The notes below the pieces were generated by a model. The model was not told where the DNA came from and made no database searches. It saw only the letters and a program-made list of their open reading frames with translations. The translations under genes and the position numbers were made by a program. From Pokkaliibacter sp. MBI-7 (lineage in GTDB: Bacteria > Pseudomonadota > Gammaproteobacteria > Pseudomonadales > Balneatricaceae), in assembly GCF_029846635.1 (NCBI RefSeq), contig NZ_JARVTG010000001.1, positions 2,671,001-2,735,000 on the forward strand: DNA of 64,000 bases, read 5' to 3'. Positions 8,944 through 17,122 of this stretch are shown one piece after another (position 1 is the stretch's first letter; the number at the start of each line of letters is the position of its first letter).

Positions 8944-10413
8944 ATGACGCCTGCGGATGACAATTCCCCGACCGTAACCAGGGTGCCTGGCACCTATCGG
9001 CCTGCCGACATCAGTACCGGTATCGTGCACCTTGGCCTTGGCGCTTTTCACCGTGCCCATCAGGCGGTCTATATCGAGCAGGTGTTGCAGCGTCATGGCG
9101 GCGGCCCCTGGGCCATCTGCAGTGCCAACATCCGTTCCAATATGCGGGTCGTGGAGGAGCTGGAACACCAGCAGTTCAGCTATCACGTTGCCGAATATGC
9201 CGATCAGCAGCATGTCACCCTGCGTCAGATCAACGCCATTGCTTCTGCCATCTATGCCGGTGAAGGCGACAACGGCAGTGGCCATGCAGCATTGCTGGAC
9301 ATACTCAGCGCTGCTACCACGCGCATTGTCACCCTGACGGTGACGGAAAAGGGCTATTACCTGATCCCTGCGCAGCAACAGTTGCGTCTGGATGATCCGG
9401 CCATTGCTGCTGATATTGCCCAGCCACAGCAACCCCATACCGCTCCCGGTCTGCTGGTGGAGGCACTGCGTCGCCGTCGGGCCGCAGGCATTCCTCCCTT
9501 TACTGTTCTTTCCTGCGACAACATGCCGGACAACGGCAAGCGCTGTCAGATGGCCGTGGTGCAGCTGGCTGCCCAGCAGGATGCCGGGCTGGCGGACTGG
9601 ATCGACACGGAGGTCGCCTTCCCCTGCTCCATGGTGGATCGCATTGTGCCTGCCATGACCGAGGCCTCTCTGGCGACCCTGCGCGACCTTGGCTGTAATG
9701 AGCCTGCGGCCATCATCTGTGAAGCCTTCAGTCAGTGGGTGGTGGAAGACCATTTCCCGCAGGGGCGGCCTGACTGGGAAGTTGATGGCGTGCAGATGGT
9801 GGCGGATGTGGCGCCGTTTGAGGCGATGAAGCTGCGTATGCTGAACGGCAGCCATTCACTGCTGGCTTATCTCGGGCCGCTGCTGGGCTATGTCACCGTC
9901 GCCGAAGCCGTGGCTGACCCGCAGGTGTGTGCACTGCTGCGCGGTTACATGCTGGAGGAAGCCAAACCGACGCTGTCTATGCCCGCTGACGTGGACATCG
10001 ACGCCTATGCTGACCAGCTGCTGGCCCGCTTTGCCAACGACAGCCTTCACCATCAGTTACGCCAGATTGCCATGGACGGTTCACAGAAACTGCCACAACG
10101 CTGGCTGGCGGGGATGCAACAGCTGCATCACGATCAGTTGCCCTGCCGTCGTACTGAGCTGGGCATTGCCGCCTGGGTAATGACTGTCATGCAGGCCAGT
10201 AAGGGGCTGCTTACTCTGAATGACCCGATGCAGGCGACATTGCTGGCGGCGGCCAGTGAGGCCGATCCGTTGCTGGCATTGCTGTCAGTGGACGCTATCT
10301 TCCCTGCCCAGCTATTGCAGGACCAGGCCCTGTTGGTGCGGCTGCGTGAGGCGCTGACTGCGCTGAGCCAGCCCTCGACCGCCCGAACTTTTATTGCTCA
10401 GCTGCAAGGCTGA
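8944..10413 (+). CDS. uxuB: D-mannonate oxidoreductase (fructuronate reductase)
   Basis: This 489-residue polyol-type long-chain dehydrogenase of the mannitol dehydrogenase family has an N-terminal NAD-binding region (GIVHLGLGAFHRAHQAVY), SCDNMPDNGK, and a C-terminal domain containing KLRMLNGSHS, whose Lys/Asn/His arrangement is the family's catalytic centre. It should reduce D-fructuronate to D-mannonate in the cytosol. The start at 8944 has a good AGGAAAT ribosome-binding site. uxuA follows 28 bases later and supplies the next step, so the substrate assignment rests on context as well as sequence. Confidence 0.93.
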   Translation: MTPADDNSPTVTRVPGTYRPADISTGIVHLGLGAFHRAHQAVYIEQVLQRHGGGPWAICSANIRSNMRVVEELEHQQFSYHVAEYADQQHVTLRQINAIASAIYAGEGDNGSGHAALLDILSAATTRIVTLTVTEKGYYLIPAQQQLRLDDPAIAADIAQPQQPHTAPGLLVEALRRRRAAGIPPFTVLSCDNMPDNGKRCQMAVVQLAAQQDAGLADWIDTEVAFPCSMVDRIVPAMTEASLATLRDLGCNEPAAIICEAFSQWVVEDHFPQGRPDWEVDGVQMVADVAPFEAMKLRMLNGSHSLLAYLGPLLGYVTVAEAVADPQVCALLRGYMLEEAKPTLSMPADVDIDAYADQLLARFANDSLHHQLRQIAMDGSQKLPQRWLAGMQQLHHDQLPCRRTELGIAAWVMTVMQASKGLLTLNDPMQATLLAAASEADPLLALLSVDAIFPAQLLQDQALLVRLREALTALSQPSTARTFIAQLQG

Positions 10414-10441
10414 TCTGAACCCGTATCTTAGGAGCCGTGTT

Positions 10442-11623
10442 ATGGAACATACCTGGCGCTGGTTTGGACCAGCCGACGACATTTCCCTGATGGATATCCG
10501 TCAGGCCGGAGCGACGGGCATTGTGTCTGCCCTGCATGACATTGCCAACGGTGAGGTCTGGCCCGTTGCTGCGATTGCTGAGCGCAAGGCCGTGATTGAA
10601 GCTGCCGGACTGCGCTGGGCGGTGGTCGAGAGTATTCCGGTGCATGAAGACATCAAGCGTCGCACCGGTCGCTATGCCGAATACATCGCCAACTATCAGC
10701 AGAGCCTGCGTAATCTGGCTACCTGTGGCATCGACACGGTGTGCTACAACTTTATGCCGGTGCTGGACTGGACCCGCACTGATCTCGCTTATGAGCTGCC
10801 GGACGGCTCCCGTGCGCTGCGTTTTGATCAGATTGCCTTTGCCGCATTTGAACTGTTCATCCTGCAGCGCGAGGGAGCGAAGAGTGAATACTCGGCTGCC
10901 GAGCAGCAGGCAGCGGCTGACTATCTGGCCGCGCTGCCGGAGGCGGAGCGTGACAAGCTGGTGGCCACCATCATCGCCGGTCTGCCGGGGGCGGAAGAAA
11001 GCTATACCCTGGATGACTTCCGGCAGGCGCTGGCAGCCTACGATGCCATCGACAAAGATCAGCTGCGCGAGCACCTGCGTCTGTTCCTTGAAGCCATCGT
11101 GCCGGTGGCAGAAGAGGCGGGCATCCGTCTGGCTATTCACCCGGACGATCCGCCCCGGCCGATTCTGGGTCTGCCGCGCATTGTCTCCACGCGCGATGAT
11201 GTGGCCTGGCTGGTAGAGAAAGTGCCTGCTAAGGCCAATGGCATTACCTTCTGTACCGGCTCTTACGGTGTCCGTGCCGATAACGACTTGTGTGCCATGG
11301 CCACCGAATTTGCTGATCGTATCTACTTTACCCACCTGCGCTCCACTGAGCGTGAAGAGACACCCGGCAGCTTCCACGAAGCGTCACATCTGGGTGGTGA
11401 TGCCAATCTGGTTGACGTGGTGCGGGTGCTGGTGAATGAAGAGCGTCGTCGTGCCGAGGCCGGTGATCTGCCTGCCATTCCCATGCGTCCGGATCATGGC
11501 CATCAGATTCTGGATGACTTGCGTAAGCAGGGGCGCCCCGGTTATTCACTGCTGGGCCGGATGAAGGGGCTGGCGGAACTGCGCGGTGTGGAGCTGGCGA
11601 TACGCCATTTCAAGGTGCTTTAA
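10442..11623 (+). CDS. uxuA: Mannonate dehydratase
   Basis: This 393-residue protein (E. coli UxuA has 394) begins with TWRWFGPADDISLMDIRQAGATG, a signature of mannonate dehydratase, and keeps AIHPDDPPRPILGLPRIVS and the C-terminal MRPDHGHQI metal-binding segment. It dehydrates D-mannonate to 2-keto-3-deoxygluconate. I chose the ATG at 10442 because TTAGGAG lies just upstream; an in-frame start 16 codons earlier would overlap uxuB. It forms a two-gene operon with uxuB and is followed by a clear terminator. No uxaC (uronate isomerase) or kdgK lies in the window. Confidence 0.97.
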   Translation: MEHTWRWFGPADDISLMDIRQAGATGIVSALHDIANGEVWPVAAIAERKAVIEAAGLRWAVVESIPVHEDIKRRTGRYAEYIANYQQSLRNLATCGIDTVCYNFMPVLDWTRTDLAYELPDGSRALRFDQIAFAAFELFILQREGAKSEYSAAEQQAAADYLAALPEAERDKLVATIIAGLPGAEESYTLDDFRQALAAYDAIDKDQLREHLRLFLEAIVPVAEEAGIRLAIHPDDPPRPILGLPRIVSTRDDVAWLVEKVPAKANGITFCTGSYGVRADNDLCAMATEFADRIYFTHLRSTEREETPGSFHEASHLGGDANLVDVVRVLVNEERRRAEAGDLPAIPMRPDHGHQILDDLRKQGRPGYSLLGRMKGLAELRGVELAIRHFKVL

Positions 11624-11695
11624 GTGTTGTTGTAAGGCGTCGCAAGGGGCCTGCCGTTATGCCGCTGACGATCATGCGGTAAGAGTTGCCAGTTG

Positions 11696-11728
11696 AGCCC
11701 GGAGGCCGTGAGGTCGCCGGGCTTTTTT
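11696..11728 (+). terminator. Intrinsic terminator of uxuBA
   Basis: AGCCCGG (11696-11702) pairs with CCGGGCT (11717-11723), followed by a T6 run. It is a standard rho-independent terminator; phoR on the other strand ends about 50 bases further on. Confidence 0.85.
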
Positions 11729-11779
11729 ATTCGGCTGAATACTTATGTGGCGTGCGTATTGGGTAACAGGAAGGTGCTG

Positions 11780-13081
11780 TCAGGCTTCCTGCTCAAGGCT
11801 GACCAGCAGACTGGCAGGGAATTTAGCTCGGAACAGACTGCCCTTGCCCAGCTGGCTTTCAATCTGCAGCGTGGCTTCGTGGCGTAGTAGCACATGCTTG
11901 ACGATAGCGAGACCCAGACCGGTACCGCCGCTTTCTGAGGTGCGGCTGGGGTCGGCACGATAGAAGCGCTCGGTCAGACGAGGAATGTGGATAGGATCAA
12001 TGCCGATACCATCGTCCTGCACTTCAAAAACGGCGCCCTCGCCCTGACGGCGCCAGCGAATCTGGATCTTGCCTTCATCAGGCGTGTACTTGACGGCGTT
12101 CATCACCAGGTTGGACAGCGCACTGTGCAGTTCCTGTTCGCGGCCATGCAGGCACAAACCCGGTTCTGCTTCCAGCGTGATGGTCTGGCCCTTATCGGTG
12201 CCGAGGGCTTCGGCATCATGCAGAATCTGGTGCAGCAGACGGTCCATATCCACCGGTTCGGCGGCATATTCAATCTGCGAGGTTTCCAGCCGTGACAGGG
12301 TCAGCAGGTCGGCAATCAGGTTCTCCATCCGTTTGGCCTGCTTGCCCATTTGCTGGATCGGCCGCACCCAGGGGCGTGGCAGCTGATCAAGGTGATCACC
12401 CAGGGTTTCCAGATAACCGCTGATCACCGTCAGCGGGGTACGCAGCTCATGGGAGGCGTTGGCGACGAAGTCCTGACGCATTTTTTCGAGGTTGTGCAGG
12501 CGGGTGACATCCTGCACCAGCATCAGCCTGTCGCCCTTGCCAAACAGGGTAATGCTGATTTGCAGATACTGGTCGCTGTTGGTGGGGGCAGGGACTTCCA
12601 GCGGCTCCTGATAACGGCAGCGGTCGAAGTAGCGCACGAAGTCAGGACGGCGCAGCAGGTGAGTGATCGGCTGTCCACGGTCCTGTGGATAGCGTAGCCC
12701 CAGCAGGCGGCTGGCGGCCTGATTCCACCATTCCAGTGCGCCGTCTTCATCGAGCAGCACGACGCCGTCTTTCAGCGCGGAGGTGGAATCCTGAATGCGG
12801 GCGATGATACCCCGCAGGCGGTCGTGTTCGTCCAGATTGCGTTTCTGCAGGCGGTACAGTTCATCAAAGATGTCGCCCCACAGTCCCTTGCCTTCTGGTA
12901 CGTCATCCTTTTCGCTGGAGTTTTTCGCCAGCCAGCGTACCAGATGCTGAAAATGCCACAGTTGCCAGCCCAGCAGGCCAGCCAGTCCCAGGCTCAGCCC
13001 CAGCAGCGCATAGCCGCTGAGTGCGCCGACCAGTGTACATCCCAGTAACACCAGAGCCTGACGGCCCAGGAAACTGCGCAT
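11780..13081 (-). CDS. phoR: Phosphate regulon sensor histidine kinase PhoR
   Basis: This 433-residue kinase (E. coli PhoR has 431) has two short hydrophobic segments at the N terminus (about residues 8-42), a charged linker, a PAS domain (about 90-190; ALKDGVVLLDEDGALEWWN), the HisKA box with FVANASHELRTPLTV carrying the phosphoacceptor His, and a HATPase domain (NLVMNAVKYT, DDGIGID, GGTGLGLAIVK). It phosphorylates PhoB under phosphate limitation. The start lies two bases after the phoB stop, so the pair is one operon. Confidence 0.96.
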   Translation of the reverse strand: MRSFLGRQALVLLGCTLVGALSGYALLGLSLGLAGLLGWQLWHFQHLVRWLAKNSSEKDDVPEGKGLWGDIFDELYRLQKRNLDEHDRLRGIIARIQDSTSALKDGVVLLDEDGALEWWNQAASRLLGLRYPQDRGQPITHLLRRPDFVRYFDRCRYQEPLEVPAPTNSDQYLQISITLFGKGDRLMLVQDVTRLHNLEKMRQDFVANASHELRTPLTVISGYLETLGDHLDQLPRPWVRPIQQMGKQAKRMENLIADLLTLSRLETSQIEYAAEPVDMDRLLHQILHDAEALGTDKGQTITLEAEPGLCLHGREQELHSALSNLVMNAVKYTPDEGKIQIRWRRQGEGAVFEVQDDGIGIDPIHIPRLTERFYRADPSRTSESGGTGLGLAIVKHVLLRHEATLQIESQLGKGSLFRAKFPASLLVSLEQEA

Positions 13082-13083
13082 GA

Positions 13084-13776
13084 TTACGCAACCTTATTGG
13101 AGAATCGATAGCCGGTGCCGCGTACGGTCTGAATCAGGTGTTCGTGTTGTCCGCCCAGCGCCTTGCGCAGACGGCGAATATGGACGTCGACGGTGCGCTC
13201 TTCGACATAGACATTACCGCCCCACACCTGATCCAGCAGTTGTCCGCGGGAGTAGGCGCGCTCGGGGTGGGTCATGAAGAAGTGTAGCAGTCGGTATTCG
13301 GTCGGCCCCATTTCCAGCTGCTTGCCGTGGGAGGTGACGCGATGGGACACCGGATCCAGCAGCAGACCTTCGATTTCCACCGGATCTTCCAGCCCCTGCG
13401 GCGCGGCGCGGCGCAGCACCGCCTTGAGACGGGCCACCAGCTCACGCGGTGAGAAGGGTTTGGTGATGTAGTCATCCGCGCCTGCTTCCAGACCCTGAAT
13501 CTTGTTGTCCTCATCACCCTTGGCGGTGAGCATGATGATCGGCATTTCCGCGGTCATCTGGTCACGCTTGAGGCGACGGCAGAATTCGATGCCACTGGTA
13601 CCGGGCAACATCCAGTCGAGCAGCATCAGATCGGGTTTGTCGTCGACGATAATGGCATGGGCGCGGGTGGTGTTTTCAGCTTCGAAACACTCGTAGCCGG
13701 CCATTTCCAGCGCAACGGCAATCATTTCCCTGATCGGCGCTTCATCGTCGACGATCAGGACCTTTTTGTCAGCCAT
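13084..13776 (-). CDS. phoB: Phosphate regulon response regulator PhoB
   Basis: This 230-residue OmpR/PhoB-family regulator has a receiver domain (VLIVDDEAPIREMI, phosphoacceptor Asp in LMLLDWMLPG, MLTAKGDEDNK, YITKPFSPREL) and a C-terminal winged helix (RLLHFFMTHPERAYSRGQLLDQVWG, RTVDVHIRRLRKAL). The receiver closely follows E. coli PhoB. It should activate phosphate-starvation genes at Pho boxes, and one candidate lies about 57 bases upstream of its own start, consistent with autoregulation. I chose the second ATG (MADKK) by family resemblance. Confidence 0.96.
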   Translation of the reverse strand: MADKKVLIVDDEAPIREMIAVALEMAGYECFEAENTTRAHAIIVDDKPDLMLLDWMLPGTSGIEFCRRLKRDQMTAEMPIIMLTAKGDEDNKIQGLEAGADDYITKPFSPRELVARLKAVLRRAAPQGLEDPVEIEGLLLDPVSHRVTSHGKQLEMGPTEYRLLHFFMTHPERAYSRGQLLDQVWGGNVYVEERTVDVHIRRLRKALGGQHEHLIQTVRGTGYRFSNKVA

Positions 13777-13832
13777 GTGCATTACCTGTCATCTATTGCG
13801 TTCTTGTGACCGCATTATTACAACGACATGGT

Positions 13833-13850
13833 GTTACACAAATATGACAA
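13833..13850 (-). promoter_or_regulatory. Candidate Pho box upstream of phoB
   Basis: On the minus strand the sequence TTGTCAT-ATTT-GTGTAAC resembles the Pho box (two CTGTCAT-type 7-mers spaced by 4). The first half matches 6 of 7 positions and the second 4 of 7. The position about 57 bases upstream of the phoB start suits PhoB autoactivation. Confidence 0.6.
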
Positions 13851-14324
13851 AGGGAAGTTTAATAGCGCATACACGGGCTTTTCTCGGGGTTGTCCGTTAT
13901 GAACGGCAGTGGTGTAACCGCAGCGTGTGGGAGCAGCGGGTAACCGCGTCCGGGTTGCATCTGTCGCACTTTATCCCCACAGCCACATAAAGGTGCAGTG
14001 ACGTGGCCGATAACCATGCACTATCGATAATGGGATCCCTTCACCGCCGGTTGTGGATCGAGCCCTCGTCGGATGAACAGTGCGTCAGGTTCATCAGGAT
14101 GTAGCGAGGTTTTGTCATCCTGAGCCTCGTTATCGGCTAACCGGGCCGGGCGCTCAGGCGTCGTTCTGGAGTGTGCCCCGATAACTGGCAGAACCTGAGG
14201 AAAATCAGGTCGCTGCATAGCAAGCTCGGGTCGCCTTCTTTAAACTAGCGTGGCCGGTTTGCCCGGTCACCGATCCGGCCCCAGGGTCACTGCTGTCATT
14301 TCGTCAAGACAAAGGATTTCCGTT
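13851..14324. other. Structured non-coding region before argB
   Basis: I see no credible gene in this stretch. Several complementary segments occur between 14086 and 14215: CAGGTTC (14086-14092) with GAACCTG (14191-14197), TCAGGATG (14094-14101) with CATCCTGA (14116-14123), GTTATCGG (14129-14136) with CCGATAAC (14178-14185), and ACCTGA/TCAGGT around GGAAAA. This could be an argB leader or a small RNA. No known RNA family is recognised. Confidence 0.35.
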
Positions 14325-15233
14325 ATGCCCCTTTCCCGCGATGCCGCCCTTAATGTTGCCAAGGTCCTGAGCGAGGCCATGCCCTACATCCAGAACTATG
14401 TGGGCAAGACCATCGTGGTCAAGTACGGCGGCAACGCCATGATCGACGAAACCCTGAAGAACGCCTTCGCCCGTGACATCGTCATGCTCAAGCTGGTCGG
14501 TATCAACCCGGTGGTGGTGCACGGTGGCGGACCGCAGATCGGTGAGCTGCTGGAGAAACTGAAGATCGAATCCCACTTCATCAATGGCATGCGTGTGACC
14601 GATTCCGCCACCATGGATGTAGTGGAAATGGTACTAGGTGGACAGGTCAACAAAGACATCGTCAACCTGATCAACACCAACGGCGGACGTGCTATCGGCC
14701 TGACCGGAAAGGACGCCCGTCTGATCATGGCCAAGAAGATGAAGGTCACCCACAAGACGCCTGATATGGAGGCGCCGGAAATCATCGACATCGGCCATGT
14801 TGGCAGTGTTGAACGAATTAACCGCGAACTGCTTGATCTGCTGGTCGCCAGCGATATTATCCCCGTCATTGCTCCGATCGGGGTGGATGAGGAAGGTAAC
14901 TCCTATAACATCAACGCCGATCTGGTGGCAGGCAAGGTGGCTGAAGCGCTGGATGCAGAAAAACTGCTGCTGCTGACCAACATTGCCGGTCTGCTCGACA
15001 AACAGGGTAAGGTTCTTACTGGTCTGTCGCTGGCGGATGTCGACGCCCTGATCGCCGATGGCACCATCACCGGTGGTATGCTGCCGAAGATCGACTGTGC
15101 ACTGGAAGCGGTGCGTAATGGCGTCAAACGTGCGCATATCATCGATGGCCGCGTTGCACATGCCACCATGCTGGAGCTGTTCACCAACGAAGGTGTGGGC
15201 ACCCTGATTACCAACGAAAAACTCAAGGCTTGA
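14325..15233 (+). CDS. argB: Acetylglutamate kinase
   Basis: This 302-residue amino-acid kinase begins MPLSRDAALNVAKVLSEA and carries VVKYGGNAM, the VVHGGGPQIG glycine loop and GGMLPKIDCALEAV. It phosphorylates N-acetylglutamate, usually the arginine-feedback-controlled step of arginine synthesis. The extra N-terminal helix is typical of the longer, arginine-sensitive hexameric enzymes, so feedback control is likely. The ATG at 14325 was chosen for its match to the family N terminus; an in-frame start 25 codons earlier encodes unrelated sequence. slmA follows, as in pseudomonads. Confidence 0.97.
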   Translation: MPLSRDAALNVAKVLSEAMPYIQNYVGKTIVVKYGGNAMIDETLKNAFARDIVMLKLVGINPVVVHGGGPQIGELLEKLKIESHFINGMRVTDSATMDVVEMVLGGQVNKDIVNLINTNGGRAIGLTGKDARLIMAKKMKVTHKTPDMEAPEIIDIGHVGSVERINRELLDLLVASDIIPVIAPIGVDEEGNSYNINADLVAGKVAEALDAEKLLLLTNIAGLLDKQGKVLTGLSLADVDALIADGTITGGMLPKIDCALEAVRNGVKRAHIIDGRVAHATMLELFTNEGVGTLITNEKLKA

Positions 15234-15240
15234 CGGTTGT

Positions 15241-15276
15241 CTGCAGGCCGGTGCACTCCCCTGCACCGGCCTGCAG
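15241..15276 (+). other. 15-bp perfect hairpin between argB and slmA
   Basis: CTGCAGGCCGGTGCA (15241-15255) is fully complementary to 15262-15276 around a CTCCCC loop. There is no following T run, so it may be an mRNA-stabilising or processing hairpin, or a rho-linked terminator, rather than a classic intrinsic terminator. Confidence 0.6.
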
Positions 15277-15302
15277 ATGGGCTGACGGATGTAAGGTAAA
15301 CA

Positions 15303-16037
15303 ATGACGGAAAGTCTCAGTCCCAAGGCCCGCAAGGGCCAGGCAAAGCAGCGGATTCTGGAAGCCCTGGCACGGATGTTGGAGCATGCGCCGGGTGGGCG
15401 CATCACCACGGCAGCACTGGCACAGGAAGTCGGTGTGACCGAAGCGGCACTGTATCGCCATTTTCCCAGCAAGACGCGGATGTTTGAGGGGCTGATCGAT
15501 TTTGTCGAGGAGAGCCTGTTTAGCCGCATCAACCTGATTCTGGAACGCGAAGCCAGTGCGGCGGTGCGCTGTCAGCAGGTGCTGACGCTGCTGCTGGCAT
15601 TTGCCGAAAAAAATCCGGGTCTGGCGGTGCTGCTGGCCGGTGATGTGCTGGCCGGTGAGGATGCACGCCTGCATCAGCGTATCCGTCAGGTGTTCGACCG
15701 TATTGAGACCCAGCTGCGGCAGATCCTGCGCGAGGCCGAGCTGCGTGAGCAGCTGCGTACCCTGAAGCCGCCCAGCGTCTGTGCCAATCTGCTGATGGCC
15801 TTTGCCGAAGGCCGCCTGCGTCAGTTTGTCCGCAGTGAGTTCAGCCAGCCACCGACCGAGCACTGGCCGGAACAGTGGGTGCTGCTGAAAGCGCCACTGC
15901 TGCGCCCTGCCCCACTCAGCAAGGCGAGTGATGCAACTCCCGCCACCGAAGAACATCATGGGCACGACGACCAGCATGGCGGTGACGAGGTTTCAGCGCT
16001 GGATGAGCATACGGCCGTCAGCGAAGAGCAATTTTAA
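15303..16037 (+). CDS. slmA: Nucleoid occlusion factor SlmA (TetR family), with extended acidic/His tail
   Basis: This TetR-type protein has the SlmA helix-turn-helix (RITTAALAQEVGVTEAALYR followed by HFPSKTRMF) and core segments ESLFSRINLIL and FAEKNPGLAVLL. SlmA binds specific chromosomal sites and blocks FtsZ ring assembly over the nucleoid. The enterobacterial protein has about 198 residues; this one has 244. The extra ~40 residues form a low-complexity C terminus containing EEHHGHDDQHGGDE, absent from E. coli SlmA. Placement next to argB is typical. The function of the tail is unknown; metal binding is a guess. Confidence 0.93.
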   Translation: MTESLSPKARKGQAKQRILEALARMLEHAPGGRITTAALAQEVGVTEAALYRHFPSKTRMFEGLIDFVEESLFSRINLILEREASAAVRCQQVLTLLLAFAEKNPGLAVLLAGDVLAGEDARLHQRIRQVFDRIETQLRQILREAELREQLRTLKPPSVCANLLMAFAEGRLRQFVRSEFSQPPTEHWPEQWVLLKAPLLRPAPLSKASDATPATEEHHGHDDQHGGDEVSALDEHTAVSEEQF

Positions 16038-16140
16038 ATCGAATATAGCCGTGGGGTGATGGGAGGTAAGTGACTCATCGCCTCGCCGCTGGGGCCGCGG
16101 TTGCTATACTGCGGCCCTGACTTACCCGGAGACTTGTTTC

Positions 16141-16914
16141 ATGGCATTGGCAAAACGCATCATCCCCTGTCTGGACGTCGACAACGGCCGTGTGGTCAAA
16201 GGCGTGCAGTTCCTTGATATCCGCGATGCCGGTGATCCGGTGGAGGTCGCCAAACGCTACAACGAACAGGGTGCAGATGAAATCACCTTCCTCGACATTA
16301 CTGCCAGTCATCAGGACCGTGACACCATGGTGCATGTGGTAGAAGCCATTGCCGGACAGGTATTCATCCCGTTGACGGTCGGTGGCGGCATCCGTACCTG
16401 TGATGATATTCGCCGTATGCTTAACGCCGGTGCCGATAAGGTTTCAATCAACACCGCCGCGGTCACCAATCCTGACTTCGTGCGCGAGGCCTCCGAGCGC
16501 TTTGGTGCTCAGTGCATCGTGGTCGCCATCGACTCGAAAAAAGTCAGCCAGCCCGGCGAGCCTGACCGCTGGGAAGTGTTCACCCACGGCGGGCGTCGTG
16601 CCACCGGACTGGATGTGATCGAGTGGGCGAAAAAACTGGTGGCACTGGGCGCGGGGGAAATTCTGCTGACCAGTATGGATGCTGACGGCACCAAAAATGG
16701 CTTTGATCTGGGCGTGACCCGTGCCGTCAGTGAGGCCGTGCCAGTGCCGGTCATTGCCTCAGGCGGTGTGGGTAATCTTGATCATCTGGTGGACGGTGTG
16801 CTGCAGGGCAAGGCCGATGCAGTACTGGCCGCCTCCATTTTCCACTTCAACGAGTACAGCATTCCAGAAGCCAAGCAGTATATGGCGGCTAAAGGTATTG
16901 AAATGCGTCTGTAA
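16141..16914 (+). CDS. hisF: Imidazole glycerol phosphate synthase cyclase subunit HisF
   Basis: This 257-residue TIM-barrel protein has the HisF signature MALAKRIIPCLDVDNGRVVKG, catalytic Asp residues in CLDVD and LLTSMDADGTKNG, and phosphate-binding glycines (TVGGGI, ASGGVG). With HisH it makes imidazole glycerol phosphate and AICAR in histidine synthesis. No hisH or hisA is adjacent, whereas many gammaproteobacteria keep hisBHAF together. A TATACT -10-like hexamer at 16105-16110 and a CCGGAG ribosome-binding site suggest it is transcribed on its own. Confidence 0.97.
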   Translation: MALAKRIIPCLDVDNGRVVKGVQFLDIRDAGDPVEVAKRYNEQGADEITFLDITASHQDRDTMVHVVEAIAGQVFIPLTVGGGIRTCDDIRRMLNAGADKVSINTAAVTNPDFVREASERFGAQCIVVAIDSKKVSQPGEPDRWEVFTHGGRRATGLDVIEWAKKLVALGAGEILLTSMDADGTKNGFDLGVTRAVSEAVPVPVIASGGVGNLDHLVDGVLQGKADAVLAASIFHFNEYSIPEAKQYMAAKGIEMRL

Positions 16915-17122
16915 CGGCACGCCGCACTCGGGTGTGGGCTTGACGGCCAGGGTCCGTACAGGCCATTAACAAATAGCTGTGCCAATCGGCTTGCACAGCA
17001 GCCATATTCTTACCAGACTTGTTGATCAGTCACCTGCGTCGGCGAGGCGTCTACGGGGTGCATGGACTGAACCATGACGTTTCGCGCAGGACTCCGGTCC
17101 TGGTATGAAGGAGCCGTGCCGA

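Noticed and set aside
8887..9855. 322-codon frame antisense to uxuB
   Set aside because: It is the reverse of a well-supported mannitol-dehydrogenase-family gene; His- and Gln-rich shadow composition.
14021..14218. 65-codon minus-strand frame before argB
   Set aside because: No family resemblance and no ribosome-binding site; the region is better explained by its many inverted repeats.
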